Notes: a model not told the origin generated them from the sequence alone. Counted from the stretch's first letter, positions 16,375 through 25,875 are shown. The stretch: 64,000 nt of DNA from Flavobacterium humidisoli (GCF_023272795.1 NZ_CP096829.1:1612001-1676000), one strand, 5' to 3'. Made by a program: numbers and translations.

Positions 16375-18558
16375 ATGAATGCTATTATAAAGTTTATGAA
16401 AAGAAATTATAAGATACTCATAGCCGTATTGTGCTTATCGCTTACATTATTTGCATTTAAGATGAATGCCGATAGGACAATCGACCCAGATCCAAACAAA
16501 GACAAGACACTTTTAGAATTATTAGCATTTGTTATTGAAAAAGGACATTACAGCCCAGCAGAAATAAATGATGAATTTTCTAAAGGTATTTTTAAGGATT
16601 ACATTGATGCGTTAGACCCTTCAAAAAGATTTTTCCTTCAGTCTGATATTGACGAATTCAAACAGTATGAATTAATGCTGGATGATCAGTTTTTGAATAA
16701 AGATATTACGTTTTTCAACCTTACTTATACAAGGTTAATGAAGCGTATGGAGGAAAGTAAAAAACGTTATAAAACCATTTTAGCTCAGCCATTTAATTAT
16801 AATGTAGATGAGACTTTTGATGCGGATTATGATAAAATACCGTATGCAAAAAACTTAACAGAGATTAACGAAAGATGGAGAAAACAAATCAAATTATCGA
16901 CTCTTTCTTCTTTGGTTACAAAACAAAAAATTGAAGATGAAAAGAAGAAAAAAGATCCAGCTTACAAAGAGAAATCTTTTGAAACTTTAGAGAAAGAAAC
17001 TCGTGAAAGCTCATTAAAATCTCTTGATGATAATTTTAGCGTGATTAAAGATTTGAATAGAGACTACTGGTTTTCTGTTTATTTGAATTCTATCATGGCT
17101 CGTTTTGATCCGCATACAAGCTATTTTGCACCAGAAGAAAAAGATCGTTTTGATGTAAACATCAGCGGTAAATTGGAAGGTATTGGAGCTCGTTTGACTA
17201 AGAAAAATGATTTTACTCAAATTGATGAGTTAATTTCTGGAGGTCCAGCTTGGAAAGGAAAACAATTAGAAGCAGGGGATTTAATCTTGAAAGTTGCTCA
17301 AGGAAATGAAGAGCCTGTAGATGTTGTTGGAATGCGTTTGGATGATGTTGTAAAGAAAATTAAAGGTCATAAAGGAACTGAAGTAAAATTGACTGTTAAG
17401 AAAGTTGATGGTTCTATTAAAGTGATTTCTATTATTCGCGATGTTGTTGAAATTGAAGAAACATATGCTAAGTCTAGTATTGTGGAGAAAAATGGTTTAA
17501 AATATGGAGTGATCTATCTTCCTAAATTTTATATCGATTTTGAAAACAAAGACGGGCGAGATGCAGGAAAAGATATTGCTCGCGAAGTAGAGAGATTGAA
17601 AAAAGAAAACATCAACGGTATTGTTTTAGACGTTCGTGATGATGGTGGTGGATCTCTTTCTACAGTGGTTGATATTGCCGGTTTATTTATTGAAGAAGGA
17701 CCAATCGTTCAGGTAAAATCTGCAGGTAAAAAGAAAGAAGTTTTATATGATAAAGATAAAAAAATCGAGTGGGATGGCCCATTAGTTATCATGGTAAACA
17801 GTTTTTCTGCTTCGGCTTCTGAGATCTTGGCGGCTGCAATTCAGGATTATAAACGTGGTGTTATTATCGGAAGTAAACAAACTTACGGTAAAGGAACTGT
17901 ACAAAACGTATTAGATTTAAATCAGTTTGTGCGTAATGCAAACTACGGAGATCTTGGAGCATTGAAAATTACAGGACAGAAGTTTTATAGAATTAACGGT
18001 GGTTCTACCCAATTAGAGGGCGTTCATAGTGATGTGGTAATGCCAGATCGTTATGCTTACTTAAAAATGGGAGAGAGAGACATTGATAATGCAATGCCTT
18101 GGGATAAAATTGATCCAGCCGATTACAGCACATGGACTTCTAATGAGAATTTTAACAAAGCAATTATGAACAGTAAAAACAGAATTGCTCAAAATGCTCA
18201 ATTTAAGTTAATTGATGACAATGCGAAATGGATCGATGTTAAAAACAAAGAAAATGTATATAGCTTGAATATTAAGAGTTTTAAAGAAACTCAAGAACAA
18301 GTTGAAAACGAAGGAAAAAAATATAAACCAATTTCTGATTACAAAAACGATTTGATTTTTAAATCTTTACCGTATGAAGAGGATGAAATGAAAGCGGACG
18401 CTTCTTTAAAGGAAAAAAGAGATGCATGGCACCAAGCTTTATCTAAAGATGTTTATGTGGAAGAAGCGTTAAACGTATTGGATGATTTACAATCAAAAAG
18501 TCTGGTAAAAGCTACAGTTAATCCTAAAATGAAAAAGGACAAACTAGTGAAGTCTTAA
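16375..18558 (+). CDS. prc: Carboxy-terminal processing peptidase (Prc/Tsp-like, S41A)
   Basis: A 727-residue periplasmic protease anchored by a hydrophobic N-terminus (ILIAVLCLSLTLFAFKM). Order: helical N-terminal domain with the HTSYFAPEEKDRFDV stretch (to about 245), PDZ domain (about 250-335), S41 catalytic domain with the nucleophile Ser in SFSASASEIL (about 475-484) and the Lys in GSKQTYGKGTVQ (about 498-509), and a C-terminal DUF3340-type region. This is the Ser-Lys dyad architecture of Tsp/Prc, which degrades or trims proteins from their C-termini. A TTG just upstream is also in frame; the ATG at 16375 is preferred. Confidence 0.94.
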   Translation: MNAIIKFMKRNYKILIAVLCLSLTLFAFKMNADRTIDPDPNKDKTLLELLAFVIEKGHYSPAEINDEFSKGIFKDYIDALDPSKRFFLQSDIDEFKQYELMLDDQFLNKDITFFNLTYTRLMKRMEESKKRYKTILAQPFNYNVDETFDADYDKIPYAKNLTEINERWRKQIKLSTLSSLVTKQKIEDEKKKKDPAYKEKSFETLEKETRESSLKSLDDNFSVIKDLNRDYWFSVYLNSIMARFDPHTSYFAPEEKDRFDVNISGKLEGIGARLTKKNDFTQIDELISGGPAWKGKQLEAGDLILKVAQGNEEPVDVVGMRLDDVVKKIKGHKGTEVKLTVKKVDGSIKVISIIRDVVEIEETYAKSSIVEKNGLKYGVIYLPKFYIDFENKDGRDAGKDIAREVERLKKENINGIVLDVRDDGGGSLSTVVDIAGLFIEEGPIVQVKSAGKKKEVLYDKDKKIEWDGPLVIMVNSFSASASEILAAAIQDYKRGVIIGSKQTYGKGTVQNVLDLNQFVRNANYGDLGALKITGQKFYRINGGSTQLEGVHSDVVMPDRYAYLKMGERDIDNAMPWDKIDPADYSTWTSNENFNKAIMNSKNRIAQNAQFKLIDDNAKWIDVKNKENVYSLNIKSFKETQEQVENEGKKYKPISDYKNDLIFKSLPYEEDEMKADASLKEKRDAWHQALSKDVYVEEALNVLDDLQSKSLVKATVNPKMKKDKLVKS

Positions 18559-18582
18559 GTTCGAGAAGAATTTAATTTGTTT

Positions 18583-18623
18583 AAAAACGCTCTATAAATT
18601 TTAAATTTATGGAGCGTTTTTTT
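18583..18623 (+). terminator. Intrinsic terminator after the Prc-like protease
   Basis: AAAACGCTC and GAGCGTTTT arms, extended by an ATAAATTT/AAATTTAT inner stem, end in a run of seven T residues. It also rules out an upstream start for the nuclease gene, because a frame beginning at 18609 would start inside this hairpin. Confidence 0.9.
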
Positions 18624-18650
18624 GTATGTTTAACCTCTAAAAATAGAATT

Positions 18651-19439
18651 ATGAAAGTTGGCCTGAGTTTGATTTTAATGGGTTTTGCATTGTTCTCTTG
18701 TAAAAAAGAGAATACAGGAATTATTGAAAAAGTAAATAATGATGAAGCGGTTTCTTCTTTTAAAGGAAATTCTTCTAGTACAGATTCTGTCTATACGGTT
18801 GCATATCTGCCAACTTCGACGACTAAGCAGATTGTAAAACATCAATACTATACTTTATCGTATAATGAAAAGTTTGAGCAGGCAGAATGGGTGGCGTACG
18901 AACTGAAAAAGGAGTACTTAAAAAATAATGATTTTAAAAGACCTTATTTTATTGAAGATCCAAATGTAACTACTGGTTCTGCAGATTGGAGAAATTATAA
19001 AAATTCAGGGTATGATAAAGGGCATCTTTGTCCTGCTGGAGATATGGAGTTTAGCAGAGATGCGTATAGCGATACTTTTTACACGTCGAATATTTCACCT
19101 CAGAAAAAGGAATTTAATGCTGGAATTTGGAATAGGATAGAGCAAAAGACGCGTTATTGGGCAGGAAAATATAATGATATTTATGTCGTAACTGGCGGAA
19201 TTGCGAAAGAATCGGATAAAAAAATTGGAACAGAAAAAGTTGCTGTTCCTAAATACTTTTATAAAATCGTTTTGGCTAAAACAGGTAAAGAACACAAAGC
19301 AATTGCTTTCTTGGTTCCAAACGAAAAAAGTGATAAATCTATTTATGATTTTGTTGTTCCGATTGAAACTCTAGAAAAAATGACTGGAATTGATTTCTTC
19401 CCAAATCTTAAAAACTTAAAAAGTAGTAAAGATTTTTAA
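18651..19439 (+). CDS. DNA/RNA non-specific endonuclease, lipoprotein
   Basis: A 262-residue nuclease of the NUC1/EndA beta-beta-alpha-metal type. The motif DKGHLCPAGDM carries the catalytic His (family DRGH), and SNISPQKKEFNAGIWNRIE contains the metal-binding Asn. The N-terminus MKVGLSLILMGFALFSC is a lipoprotein signal with the modified Cys at residue 17, so the enzyme is probably attached to the outer or inner membrane facing outward or the periplasm. Role: breakdown of extracellular or periplasmic nucleic acid. Start chosen because the longer frame begins within a terminator. Confidence 0.9.
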   Translation: MKVGLSLILMGFALFSCKKENTGIIEKVNNDEAVSSFKGNSSSTDSVYTVAYLPTSTTKQIVKHQYYTLSYNEKFEQAEWVAYELKKEYLKNNDFKRPYFIEDPNVTTGSADWRNYKNSGYDKGHLCPAGDMEFSRDAYSDTFYTSNISPQKKEFNAGIWNRIEQKTRYWAGKYNDIYVVTGGIAKESDKKIGTEKVAVPKYFYKIVLAKTGKEHKAIAFLVPNEKSDKSIYDFVVPIETLEKMTGIDFFPNLKNLKSSKDF

Positions 19440-19497
19440 TTCAATACTATTTGGTCATAAATTAATACAGAATAGAAATAAGAATGCATTTTTTAAA

Positions 19498-20508
19498 ATG
19501 AAGAAGCAAATGATTTTTGTTGGTTTAATGATTGCTTTTATCATAAACCAAGGCTATAGCCAAATAATACTGAATAAACAAAATATAGAAAATACACTTA
19601 ATGAAGCCTTTGATAAGTTTAAAGATTTAAAAGAAGGAAATAATGCCGACTATATTAAAGAACTAGCCAATGTTGATCCCAATATTTTTGGTATTGCACT
19701 TGTTACTGCAGAGGGAGCCGTATATACAAAAGGTGATATAACGTCAATGGTTTCAATTCAAAGTATATCGAAAGTATTTACTATGGCAAAAGTAATTGAG
19801 CAAGAAGGGCCACAATTTTTGGAAGATAAAATAGGAGTAAATGCGACTGGATTGCCATTTAATTCTATTGTTGCAGTAGAAATGCATAAAGGTGATAAAA
19901 TCAATCCTCTAGTAAATCCAGGGGCTATCGCAACCACAAGTCTTGTTCGAGGTAATGATTCTATAGCAAAGTGGAAAGAAATCGAGAAAATTCAGAGTGC
20001 CTTTGCCGGAAGACAGCTCTCCATAAATCGTCCTGTTTATATAAGTGAGGCTGGTGATAATTTGAGAAATCAAGCTATTGCACATTTGTTATTGGCTTAT
20101 AACAGAATATATTTTGATCCAGTACAAACAACAGATATTTATACAAAACAATGTGCATTGAATGTAAATGTAAAAGATCTTGCTACAATGGCGGCTACAT
20201 TGGCAAATGGAGGTGTTAATCCTGTTACAAAGAATAAGGTGGTTAGTCAGACTACGGTAATGTATACTTTGCCTGTAATGGCAACTGCAGGTCTCTATGA
20301 TAATTCTGGAATTTGGCTTTTTAATTCGGGACTTCCGGCAAAGAGTGGTGTTGGAGGAGGAATATTGGCAGTGTGTCCTGGTAAATTTGGAATTGCTGTA
20401 ATTTCGCCTCCATTAGATAAAACGGGAAATAGCTTGAAAGCTCAGAAAGTTATCCAATATGTTGTAGAAAAACTTAAAGCAAACCCTTATTGGATTAATC
20501 CTAAGTAG
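19498..20508 (+). CDS. glsA: Exported glutaminase
   Basis: A 336-residue glutaminase of the serine-dependent beta-lactamase-like family, hydrolysing glutamine to glutamate and ammonia. The nucleophile motif SIQSISKVFTMAK supplies the Ser-x-x-Lys pair. NPGAIATTSLV, EAGDNLRNQAIAHLL and SGVGGGILAVCPGKFG are other conserved segments. Unlike the usual cytoplasmic enzymes, it starts with a clear signal peptide (MIFVGLMIAFIINQGYS), so it is likely to be periplasmic and to help use external glutamine. It is separate from its neighbours: a bidirectional terminator follows. Confidence 0.93.
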   Translation: MKKQMIFVGLMIAFIINQGYSQIILNKQNIENTLNEAFDKFKDLKEGNNADYIKELANVDPNIFGIALVTAEGAVYTKGDITSMVSIQSISKVFTMAKVIEQEGPQFLEDKIGVNATGLPFNSIVAVEMHKGDKINPLVNPGAIATTSLVRGNDSIAKWKEIEKIQSAFAGRQLSINRPVYISEAGDNLRNQAIAHLLLAYNRIYFDPVQTTDIYTKQCALNVNVKDLATMAATLANGGVNPVTKNKVVSQTTVMYTLPVMATAGLYDNSGIWLFNSGLPAKSGVGGGILAVCPGKFGIAVISPPLDKTGNSLKAQKVIQYVVEKLKANPYWINPK

Positions 20509-20520
20509 GTTTGTAATAAA

Positions 20521-20560
20521 AAAGAAAAGTCCAAAAATTATTTTTGGACTTTTCTTTTTT
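20521..20560. terminator. Bidirectional terminator between glutaminase and rpe
   Basis: A long perfect stem centred on AAAAGTCCAAAAAT / ATTTTTGGACTTTT has T-rich tracts on both sides. It serves the convergent glutaminase (plus) and rpe (minus) units. Confidence 0.9.
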
Positions 20561-20572
20561 GTTTTTGAAAGT

Positions 20573-21235
20573 TTAAAAAGTAGTAAGAGCTTTTAACTCT
20601 GCAATGGTTTCTGTTGGATTTTCGGCTTTAAAAACAAAGCTTCCAGCGACTAAAACATCTGCACCAGCTTCTACTAATTGTTTAGCATTTTTGCTTGTTA
20701 CACCGCCGTCAATTTCGATTAGTGTTGAAGCGTTTTTGCGTGTAATTAAGGCTTTTAGTTTCTTTACTTTATCATAAGTGTTTTCGATGAATGATTGTCC
20801 TCCAAATCCAGGATTTACGCTCATAATACAAACAACATCAATATCATTAATAATGTCTTCTAGTAAATCAACATTGGTATGCGGATTCATGGCAACACCA
20901 GCTTTCATCCCTTCTGCTTTGATGGCCTGAAGCGTTCTGTGTAAATGTGTACAAGCCTCATAATGTACTGTTAATCCGTTCGCTCCTAAATCGGCAAAAG
21001 TTTTAATGTATCGATCTGGGTCAATAATCATTAAATGAACATCGATATATTTTTTGGCGTGTTTTGAAATTGCTTCTAAAACAGGCATTCCGAAAGAAAT
21101 ATTTGGAACAAAAACTCCATCCATAATATCGATATGAAACCAATCTGCCTGACTGTTATTAAGCATTTCTGCATCGCGCTGTAAATTACCAAAATCGGCA
21201 GCAAGAACTGAAGGAGCAATAAGTGTGTTTTTCAT
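20573..21235 (-). CDS. rpe: Ribulose-phosphate 3-epimerase
   Basis: A 220-residue TIM-barrel enzyme of the pentose phosphate pathway, interconverting ribulose 5-phosphate and xylulose 5-phosphate. Conserved pieces are SVLAADFGNLQRD, FHIDIMDGVFVPN with the metal-binding His/Asp, VHLMI, VNPGFGGQSF and EIDGGV. Length is normal. It is the only gene between two terminator or repeat regions, so it appears monocistronic. Confidence 0.96.
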   Translation of the reverse strand: MKNTLIAPSVLAADFGNLQRDAEMLNNSQADWFHIDIMDGVFVPNISFGMPVLEAISKHAKKYIDVHLMIIDPDRYIKTFADLGANGLTVHYEACTHLHRTLQAIKAEGMKAGVAMNPHTNVDLLEDIINDIDVVCIMSVNPGFGGQSFIENTYDKVKKLKALITRKNASTLIEIDGGVTSKNAKQLVEAGADVLVAGSFVFKAENPTETIAELKALTTF

Positions 21236-21293
21236 TGTATTTGCGTGTGTTGTTTTATTGCAAAGATAATTTTTTTTATGCTGTGTGTGGTGA

Positions 21294-21448
21294 TTTTACC
21301 GCAAAGTGCGCTAATATTCACACAAAGTTCAGAAAGTTTTTTTGAAATTATTTAAGGTAATTGGGTTCGGATAGCTTTTGTTCTTTGAAAGTTTTCAAAA
21401 CAAAAACTTTCTGAACTTTGTGTAATCCTTTGTGTCTTTGCGGTAAAA
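21294..21448. repeat. Long imperfect palindrome, 'CCGCAAAG' repeat
   Basis: Outer arms TTTTACCGCAAAG (21294-21306) and CTTTGCGGTAAAA (21436-21448) enclose a perfect 22-bp inverted repeat (21320-21341 and 21402-21423) containing AAAGTTCAGAAAG. The centre of about 60 bases is not paired. No ORF is present. It resembles the non-coding palindromes scattered in flavobacterial chromosomes. Confidence 0.85.
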
Positions 21449-21454
21449 AAAGAA

Positions 21455-21485
21455 AATAAAAAACTCCGGTAATCAGCCGGAGTTT
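21455..21485 (-). terminator. Terminator for rpoD
   Basis: AAACTCCGG (21461-21469) and CCGGAGTTT (21477-21485) pair across a 7-base loop, with T residues following on the minus strand. It lies 125 bases after the sigma factor stop codon, beyond a repeat. Confidence 0.8.
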
Positions 21486-21533
21486 CAATCATCAATCAAA
21501 AAACGAACAGTCAATCAAACTGTTGTTTGTGGT

Positions 21534-21606
21534 AAAATTCCAATTTAAAATAACCAAATTCCAAGTCAATTGTAATTTGGGATTTTAAAAATATTGAAAT
21601 TTAATA
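21534..21606. repeat. Second copy of the 'ATTCCAAATT' inverted repeat family
   Basis: AAAATTCCAATTT and ACCAAATTCCAA on the left face AATTTGGGATTTT and AATATTGAAATTT on the right. The right arm resembles that of the repeat at 2518-2588. It is placed in the 3' untranslated part of the rpoD unit. Confidence 0.65.
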
Positions 21607-21610
21607 TTGT

Positions 21611-22474
21611 TTATCCTAAATAAGTTTTAAGGATTTTACTTCTAGAAGTGTGTTTCAATCGACGGATTGCTTTTTCTTTAATCTGACGAACACGCTCACG
21701 AGTTAGGTCGAAAGTCTCACCAATTTCTTCAAGAGTCATTGGGTGTTGGTCGCCAAGTCCAAAATACAAACGTACAACATCTGCCTCTCTTGGAGTTAAT
21801 GTTTCTAAAGAACGTTCGATTTCAGTACGAAGAGATTCGTGAATTAATTCTCTATCTGGATTTGGAGATTCGCCAGAACGTAATACGTCATAAAGGTTAG
21901 AATCTTCTCCTTCAACAAGAGGAGCATCCATAGATAGGTGACGTCCAGAGTTTTTCATAGACTCTTTTACGTCGTTTACAGTCATGTCTAATTCTTTTGC
22001 AATTTCTTCAGCAGAAGGCGGGCGCTCGTTAGATTGTTCTAATAACGCATACATTTTGTTGATTTTATTGATAGAACCAATTTTATTTAATGGTAAACGT
22101 ACAATACGAGACTGTTCAGCTAGAGCTTGAAGAATCGATTGACGGATCCACCATACAGCGTAAGAAATGAATTTAAAACCACGAGTTTCATCAAAACGTT
22201 GAGCCGCTTTAATTAAACCTAAGTTTCCTTCATTAATTAAATCCGGAAGAGTTAATCCTTGATTTTGATATTGTTTAGCCACAGATACTACGAAACGTAG
22301 GTTGGCTTTTGTTAATTTTTCTAAAGCTCTTTGATCACCAGCCTTTATTCTTTGTGCTAATTCTACCTCTTCATCAGCGGTAATTAGGTCAACTTTTCCA
22401 ATTTCTTGTAGATATTTATCTAACGATGCAGTTTCACGATTAGTTACCTGCTTGGTGATTTTAAGTTGTCTCAT
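21611..22474 (-). CDS. rpoD: Primary RNA polymerase sigma factor (Bacteroidota type)
   Basis: A 287-residue sigma-70 factor. Order: region 1.2 ([14 protein letters not shown]), region 2 with [35 protein letters not shown] and [13 protein letters not shown], region 3 ([12 protein letters not shown]), and region 4 with the helix-turn-helix [18 protein letters not shown]. The N-terminal region 1.1 of proteobacterial RpoD is absent, as is typical for the Bacteroidota housekeeping sigma that recognises TTTG/TAnnTTTG promoters. The promoter-like sites noted in this window agree with that specificity. Confidence 0.96.
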   Translation of the reverse strand: MRQLKITKQVTNRETASLDKYLQEIGKVDLITADEEVELAQRIKAGDQRALEKLTKANLRFVVSVAKQYQNQGLTLPDLINEGNLGLIKAAQRFDETRGFKFISYAVWWIRQSILQALAEQSRIVRLPLNKIGSINKINKMYALLEQSNERPPSAEEIAKELDMTVNDVKESMKNSGRHLSMDAPLVEGEDSNLYDVLRSGESPNPDRELIHESLRTEIERSLETLTPREADVVRLYFGLGDQHPMTLEEIGETFDLTRERVRQIKEKAIRRLKHTSRSKILKTYLG

Positions 22475-22557
22475 GTTGTTGTCTCCCTATTTTTAAAGTG
22501 TACAAATGATTATACGTAAGGAGTATCAAAAAAGTTACAATTATTTTAAAAATATTT

Positions 22558-22905
22558 TTAAAATTTATAACTAACACCAGATTGAAGCGAAATACTATAC
22601 GGTTTAGCATCTTCATTTTTATTGAAAGTGCTTAAGTAATATTTGAATAAAGGGTTTATATCCAGTGCAATATGCTCAGTCAATTTGTAACTTAATCCGA
22701 GACCTAAATTATATGAGAAATTAACGCCAGAAATATTTTTTGTTTCTCCAATATTTCGCTGAGACACCTTTTCTGATTTCAAATACAGCTTGTTTTTATC
22801 TAATATTAAAAAACTAAAGCCAGTAAAAGCTTCTATTCCAATTTTGCTTTCGTCTTTCTTTATGGCATAATTAAATTCTAGAGGAAGTTCATAATAAGAA
22901 AAATA
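22558..22905 (-). pseudogene. 3' remnant of an outer-membrane beta-barrel gene
   Basis: The minus-strand frame from about 22905 to a stop at 22558 encodes the end of a beta-barrel protein: ELPLEFNYAI, GIEAFTGFSFLIL, YNLGLGLSYKLTEHIALDI and a terminal SGVSYKF ending in an aromatic residue, as expected for a barrel assembled by BAM. No ATG lies upstream in frame; only internal TTG codons do. The frame then runs into the terminator of the adjacent gene. The 5' half, including signal sequence and periplasmic part, has been lost. The preserved strand pattern resembles the outer-membrane beta-barrel family PF13568. A short expressed protein cannot be excluded but would lack an export signal. Confidence 0.75.
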
Positions 22906-22944
22906 AAAAGCCCATGTTTCTAACTTTTTGAAACATGGGCTTTT
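22901..22944 (-). terminator. Terminator of the TonB-receptor operon
   Basis: AAAAGCCCATGTTTC (22906-22920) and GAAACATGGGCTTTT (22930-22944) form a perfect 15-bp stem with a 9-base loop and a T-rich tail on the minus strand. It lies just downstream of the 572-residue protein gene. Confidence 0.92.
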
Positions 22945-22960
22945 AGTAGTTGTAATTTTT

Positions 22961-24679
22961 TTAATTTGCAGCTGTATCTTTTACTTCAATTAATTCTTTA
23001 ATAGAAACAGGAGTTCCGTTTTTAGCAAATCCTTCTAATCTTATTTCATAGTTTCCAGCAACATCAGAAGTGTAGAATGATGTTTGAGAGTCTTTGTTTA
23101 ATTTTACATCAGGATTCCAAAACAATTGATTTCTGAAATCTGGAATTCTCGCATTGTCAGCCAAGTTTGTATAATCTATATTGTTGTAGATTTTTTTAAG
23201 CTGTGGTCTCAAGATTGAAGCTTTCAGAATTGAAGAGCCACTTTGTTTGCTTGCGAAATCCTTGTCAAAAGTTATAAAACTTACTAATCCGTTAAATGAT
23301 TTTGGTCCAACATAATATCTTCCGACAATAACATCAACTCTGTAGATGTTTTTCATGTTGTATTTTAATAGATCCATTTGGTTTTGCAATTGCAATCCGT
23401 CAACTAATACTAATGCAGGATCTGGCAATTGAGGGAAAACACTAGGATCTGTTACATGCAGATGTAAAACTCCGTTATTTTCTCTAGAATATACTTCTGT
23501 TACAACCTCTGTTAGTGTTTCTCGCAATGATTTAAATCTTGTGTAATCATCCAAAACATATTCTTTTGCTTTAGTTGAATAGAATGGATCTTGGGTAAGT
23601 TGTTTTTCTAAATTATCCTTTTTTCTATGGATATAAGCGTTTTCGATCTGACTTGAAACCGCTCTATCTAAAAGGCTTTCTTTAAAAGTGTATGATAAAT
23701 TGTTGTTAGGCGAAAATGATAATGACGTTGTGTTTATGTTTGGAAGTTCATCCAATACAATAGAATAATTATCAGCGTGCTCATCAATTACTTGAACAAC
23801 AATGTTTGGATTGTAATTGTCTTTATCGATGCTAAAAATAAATCGTCCTTCTGGATTTGTTTTTACAACTTGAAAAACAAAAGATTTTCCTGGTAAAGAA
23901 AAAGAAACCGTAACATCTTGAATCTTATCTGTTCCGCTTTTGGAAACCACTTTACCAGATATCATTTCTCCTCTTAATTCTGGAAGCACTGCTTTTGAGT
24001 TTTGATCTAGCACCACAGTATTTGATGCTACAGTTGCAAAATTAGTTGCTGAAATTGAATTTTGAGTAGGAATGTTGTCTAATTTTCTAACAGATAAAGA
24101 ATAACTTCCTTCTTTGATATTAGCATTTGAAGATTCTAATTTTAAATCAACATGTTCGCGAATTGAGAAAACTTTTTTGTTTAATCTAAGGTTTAAATCT
24201 GTTGTGTTTGCTAAGCTCTCCGAAGTATTTGAATTGCTTGTTAAAACATTGCTGTTTGGCGTTTTTTCATTTGTTTTATAAGGATTGACAATATTAATAT
24301 CCGTTTGAAAAAAATCTGAAGCAGGTTTGTTTAACATCCAATTAGTATAAGCAATCAGTTTATAAGTACCTGTTTTAAGAGTAGTCGGAATAAAATAATC
24401 TCCTTGTCCTAACGCGTTTTCAAGCTTGATTTTGGCTTTAAAAACGCTTTTTTTATCGCTGTCTATCAATTCTACATAAGCAATTTTACTAATGTGGCTT
24501 ATAGTTTTGTCAGAAGATTTTAAGCAATAAATTTTATACAATAATGTCTCACCCGATACAAATGTAGAAGCATTTGCATGAAGGTAAATCGTTTCGTCTA
24601 CAACAATATTTTGCTGTGCGTTTCCTAATTGTGTGCTAATTAAAACAAACAATAATAATATGTGCTTTATTCTGTCCAA
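22961..24679 (-). CDS. Exported MG2-like protein with a barrel-less TonB-plug-like domain
   Basis: A 572-residue exported protein (signal peptide ending STQLGNAQ). The N-terminal part resembles a macroglobulin MG2-type beta domain (VDETIYLHANASTFVSGE, with GTYKLIAYTNWML). A middle Ig-like or carboxypeptidase-regulatory-like segment follows (around PELRGEMISGKVVSKSG). The segment PALVLVDGLQLQNQMDLL, then IYRVDVIVGRYYVGPKSF and NGLVSFITF, looks like a TonB-receptor plug, but no barrel follows. It overlaps the end of the DUF4249 gene by 13 bases and is last in the operon with a TonB receptor. It may act as a partner or gate for that receptor at the outer membrane, which is an inference from domain pattern and position. 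Confidence 0.72.
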   Translation of the reverse strand: MDRIKHILLLFVLISTQLGNAQQNIVVDETIYLHANASTFVSGETLLYKIYCLKSSDKTISHISKIAYVELIDSDKKSVFKAKIKLENALGQGDYFIPTTLKTGTYKLIAYTNWMLNKPASDFFQTDINIVNPYKTNEKTPNSNVLTSNSNTSESLANTTDLNLRLNKKVFSIREHVDLKLESSNANIKEGSYSLSVRKLDNIPTQNSISATNFATVASNTVVLDQNSKAVLPELRGEMISGKVVSKSGTDKIQDVTVSFSLPGKSFVFQVVKTNPEGRFIFSIDKDNYNPNIVVQVIDEHADNYSIVLDELPNINTTSLSFSPNNNLSYTFKESLLDRAVSSQIENAYIHRKKDNLEKQLTQDPFYSTKAKEYVLDDYTRFKSLRETLTEVVTEVYSRENNGVLHLHVTDPSVFPQLPDPALVLVDGLQLQNQMDLLKYNMKNIYRVDVIVGRYYVGPKSFNGLVSFITFDKDFASKQSGSSILKASILRPQLKKIYNNIDYTNLADNARIPDFRNQLFWNPDVKLNKDSQTSFYTSDVAGNYEIRLEGFAKNGTPVSIKELIEVKDTAAN

Positions 24680-25848
24680 AATGAAGGTTTTACGTTAGAT
24701 GAAAATGTTGTGCAGTCTCCGCATTCTATAGGTACCATAGTATAATAATCGTTGGTATTATAGCTGTACCAAAGTCTATAGCTGTTAAGTTCTGTTATTA
24801 ATTGTCGTCCAAGGCAAGGCGGGTCACCAAATCCGAAACAGAATCTGTACTCAGAGTCAATACATGGAACATAATATGGAGGAAGAGGTCTTCCTGGATA
24901 TAAGTCAGCATAATTAAAAAACATTCTTTTTGATGATACAGAAGACACGTCGAAAAAGCCTATTACTTTGCTTTCAGTATCTGTAACACATTTAATATTA
25001 CCATTTACAAAACCAGGCTGTTTAGGCGATAATACACTAGAACTGCTTGATATTTCTTTTAGTGTTTTGTAAAAAGTATAAGCCTCAATATTCTGTACAT
25101 ATTGACGAACTAGAATACTATATCTGTGACTGATAATATAATCTTGGTCACTTATAAATCTCACAGGAAAATTAACACGGTCTTCTTGTAGATTTGTTGT
25201 TGATGTTTGAATGATATCAACAGATTTTTTTGAGCCATAGCAAACTTGAATGTCTAATGGACTTGGGATCAGCTCAATCTCTTGTGGACCAGTAGCAATT
25301 AATTTTTTATCACCCCATTTTGGTGCAATTATTTTGTACGTTTCCTCATATTCGTATCTGTAATATTTTGAAGTATTTGTTGGGTCATAGCTTTCAACAC
25401 TTATTTGTACGCCTTCTCCTTCTTGGGTTGAAACCACTTTAGGGACTAGGTTTTCAATCTGATTTTCAGTTGTCAAAACTTCACTTGTAGATTGGTATTT
25501 TTTACCGCCTTTTGTAGTGATTTCTAAAGAGTATTCTGTGTTAGGTTCTGCTTTAAACTCTGAATCAGAAATATATTTTTCTGAATTTTCAGTAAAATGA
25601 TAGCTGTTTCCTTTATTGTCGGTAACTACAACATTAGCGCCAGTTTCTACTTGTACACCTTCTTCTTCTAAACGAGCAGTTTTTGTTAGTTTAATTTCCT
25701 GCTTTTTTAATTCATTTGTTATAGTTGCTTCTACAACAAGTGCCTCTTCGTAAGAATCAGTTTTAAGGTTATAGGTTTCAGTACAGCTAATGAATATAGA
25801 ACTCATTAGAAGTAATACTGTTATTTTATTTTTTAATAATGTTTTCAT
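24667..25848 (-). CDS. DUF4249 lipoprotein
   Basis: A 393-residue lipoprotein (lipobox SSIFISC, modified Cys22). The N-terminal beta-rich segment after the lipid site (SYEEALVVEATITNELK, then TGANVVVTDNKGNSYHFTE) is typical of DUF4249 proteins, which in Bacteroidota usually sit next to a TonB-dependent receptor. The C-terminal part contains eight or so cysteines (for example ECGDCTTF and CVTDTES), enough for several disulfides. It is encoded between the TonB receptor and the MG2-like protein. It is probably a surface or periplasmic partner of the receptor; the ligand is unknown. Confidence 0.85.
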   Translation of the reverse strand: MKTLLKNKITVLLLMSSIFISCTETYNLKTDSYEEALVVEATITNELKKQEIKLTKTARLEEEGVQVETGANVVVTDNKGNSYHFTENSEKYISDSEFKAEPNTEYSLEITTKGGKKYQSTSEVLTTENQIENLVPKVVSTQEGEGVQISVESYDPTNTSKYYRYEYEETYKIIAPKWGDKKLIATGPQEIELIPSPLDIQVCYGSKKSVDIIQTSTTNLQEDRVNFPVRFISDQDYIISHRYSILVRQYVQNIEAYTFYKTLKEISSSSSVLSPKQPGFVNGNIKCVTDTESKVIGFFDVSSVSSKRMFFNYADLYPGRPLPPYYVPCIDSEYRFCFGFGDPPCLGRQLITELNSYRLWYSYNTNDYYTMVPIECGDCTTFSSNVKPSFWTE

Positions 25849-25875
25849 GATTTTTAAATTCTGCTTTACGGAAGA

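Noticed and set aside
22961..24679. Calling the MG2-like protein a complete TonB receptor
   Set aside because: There is no barrel: the protein ends about 100 residues after the plug-like segment.
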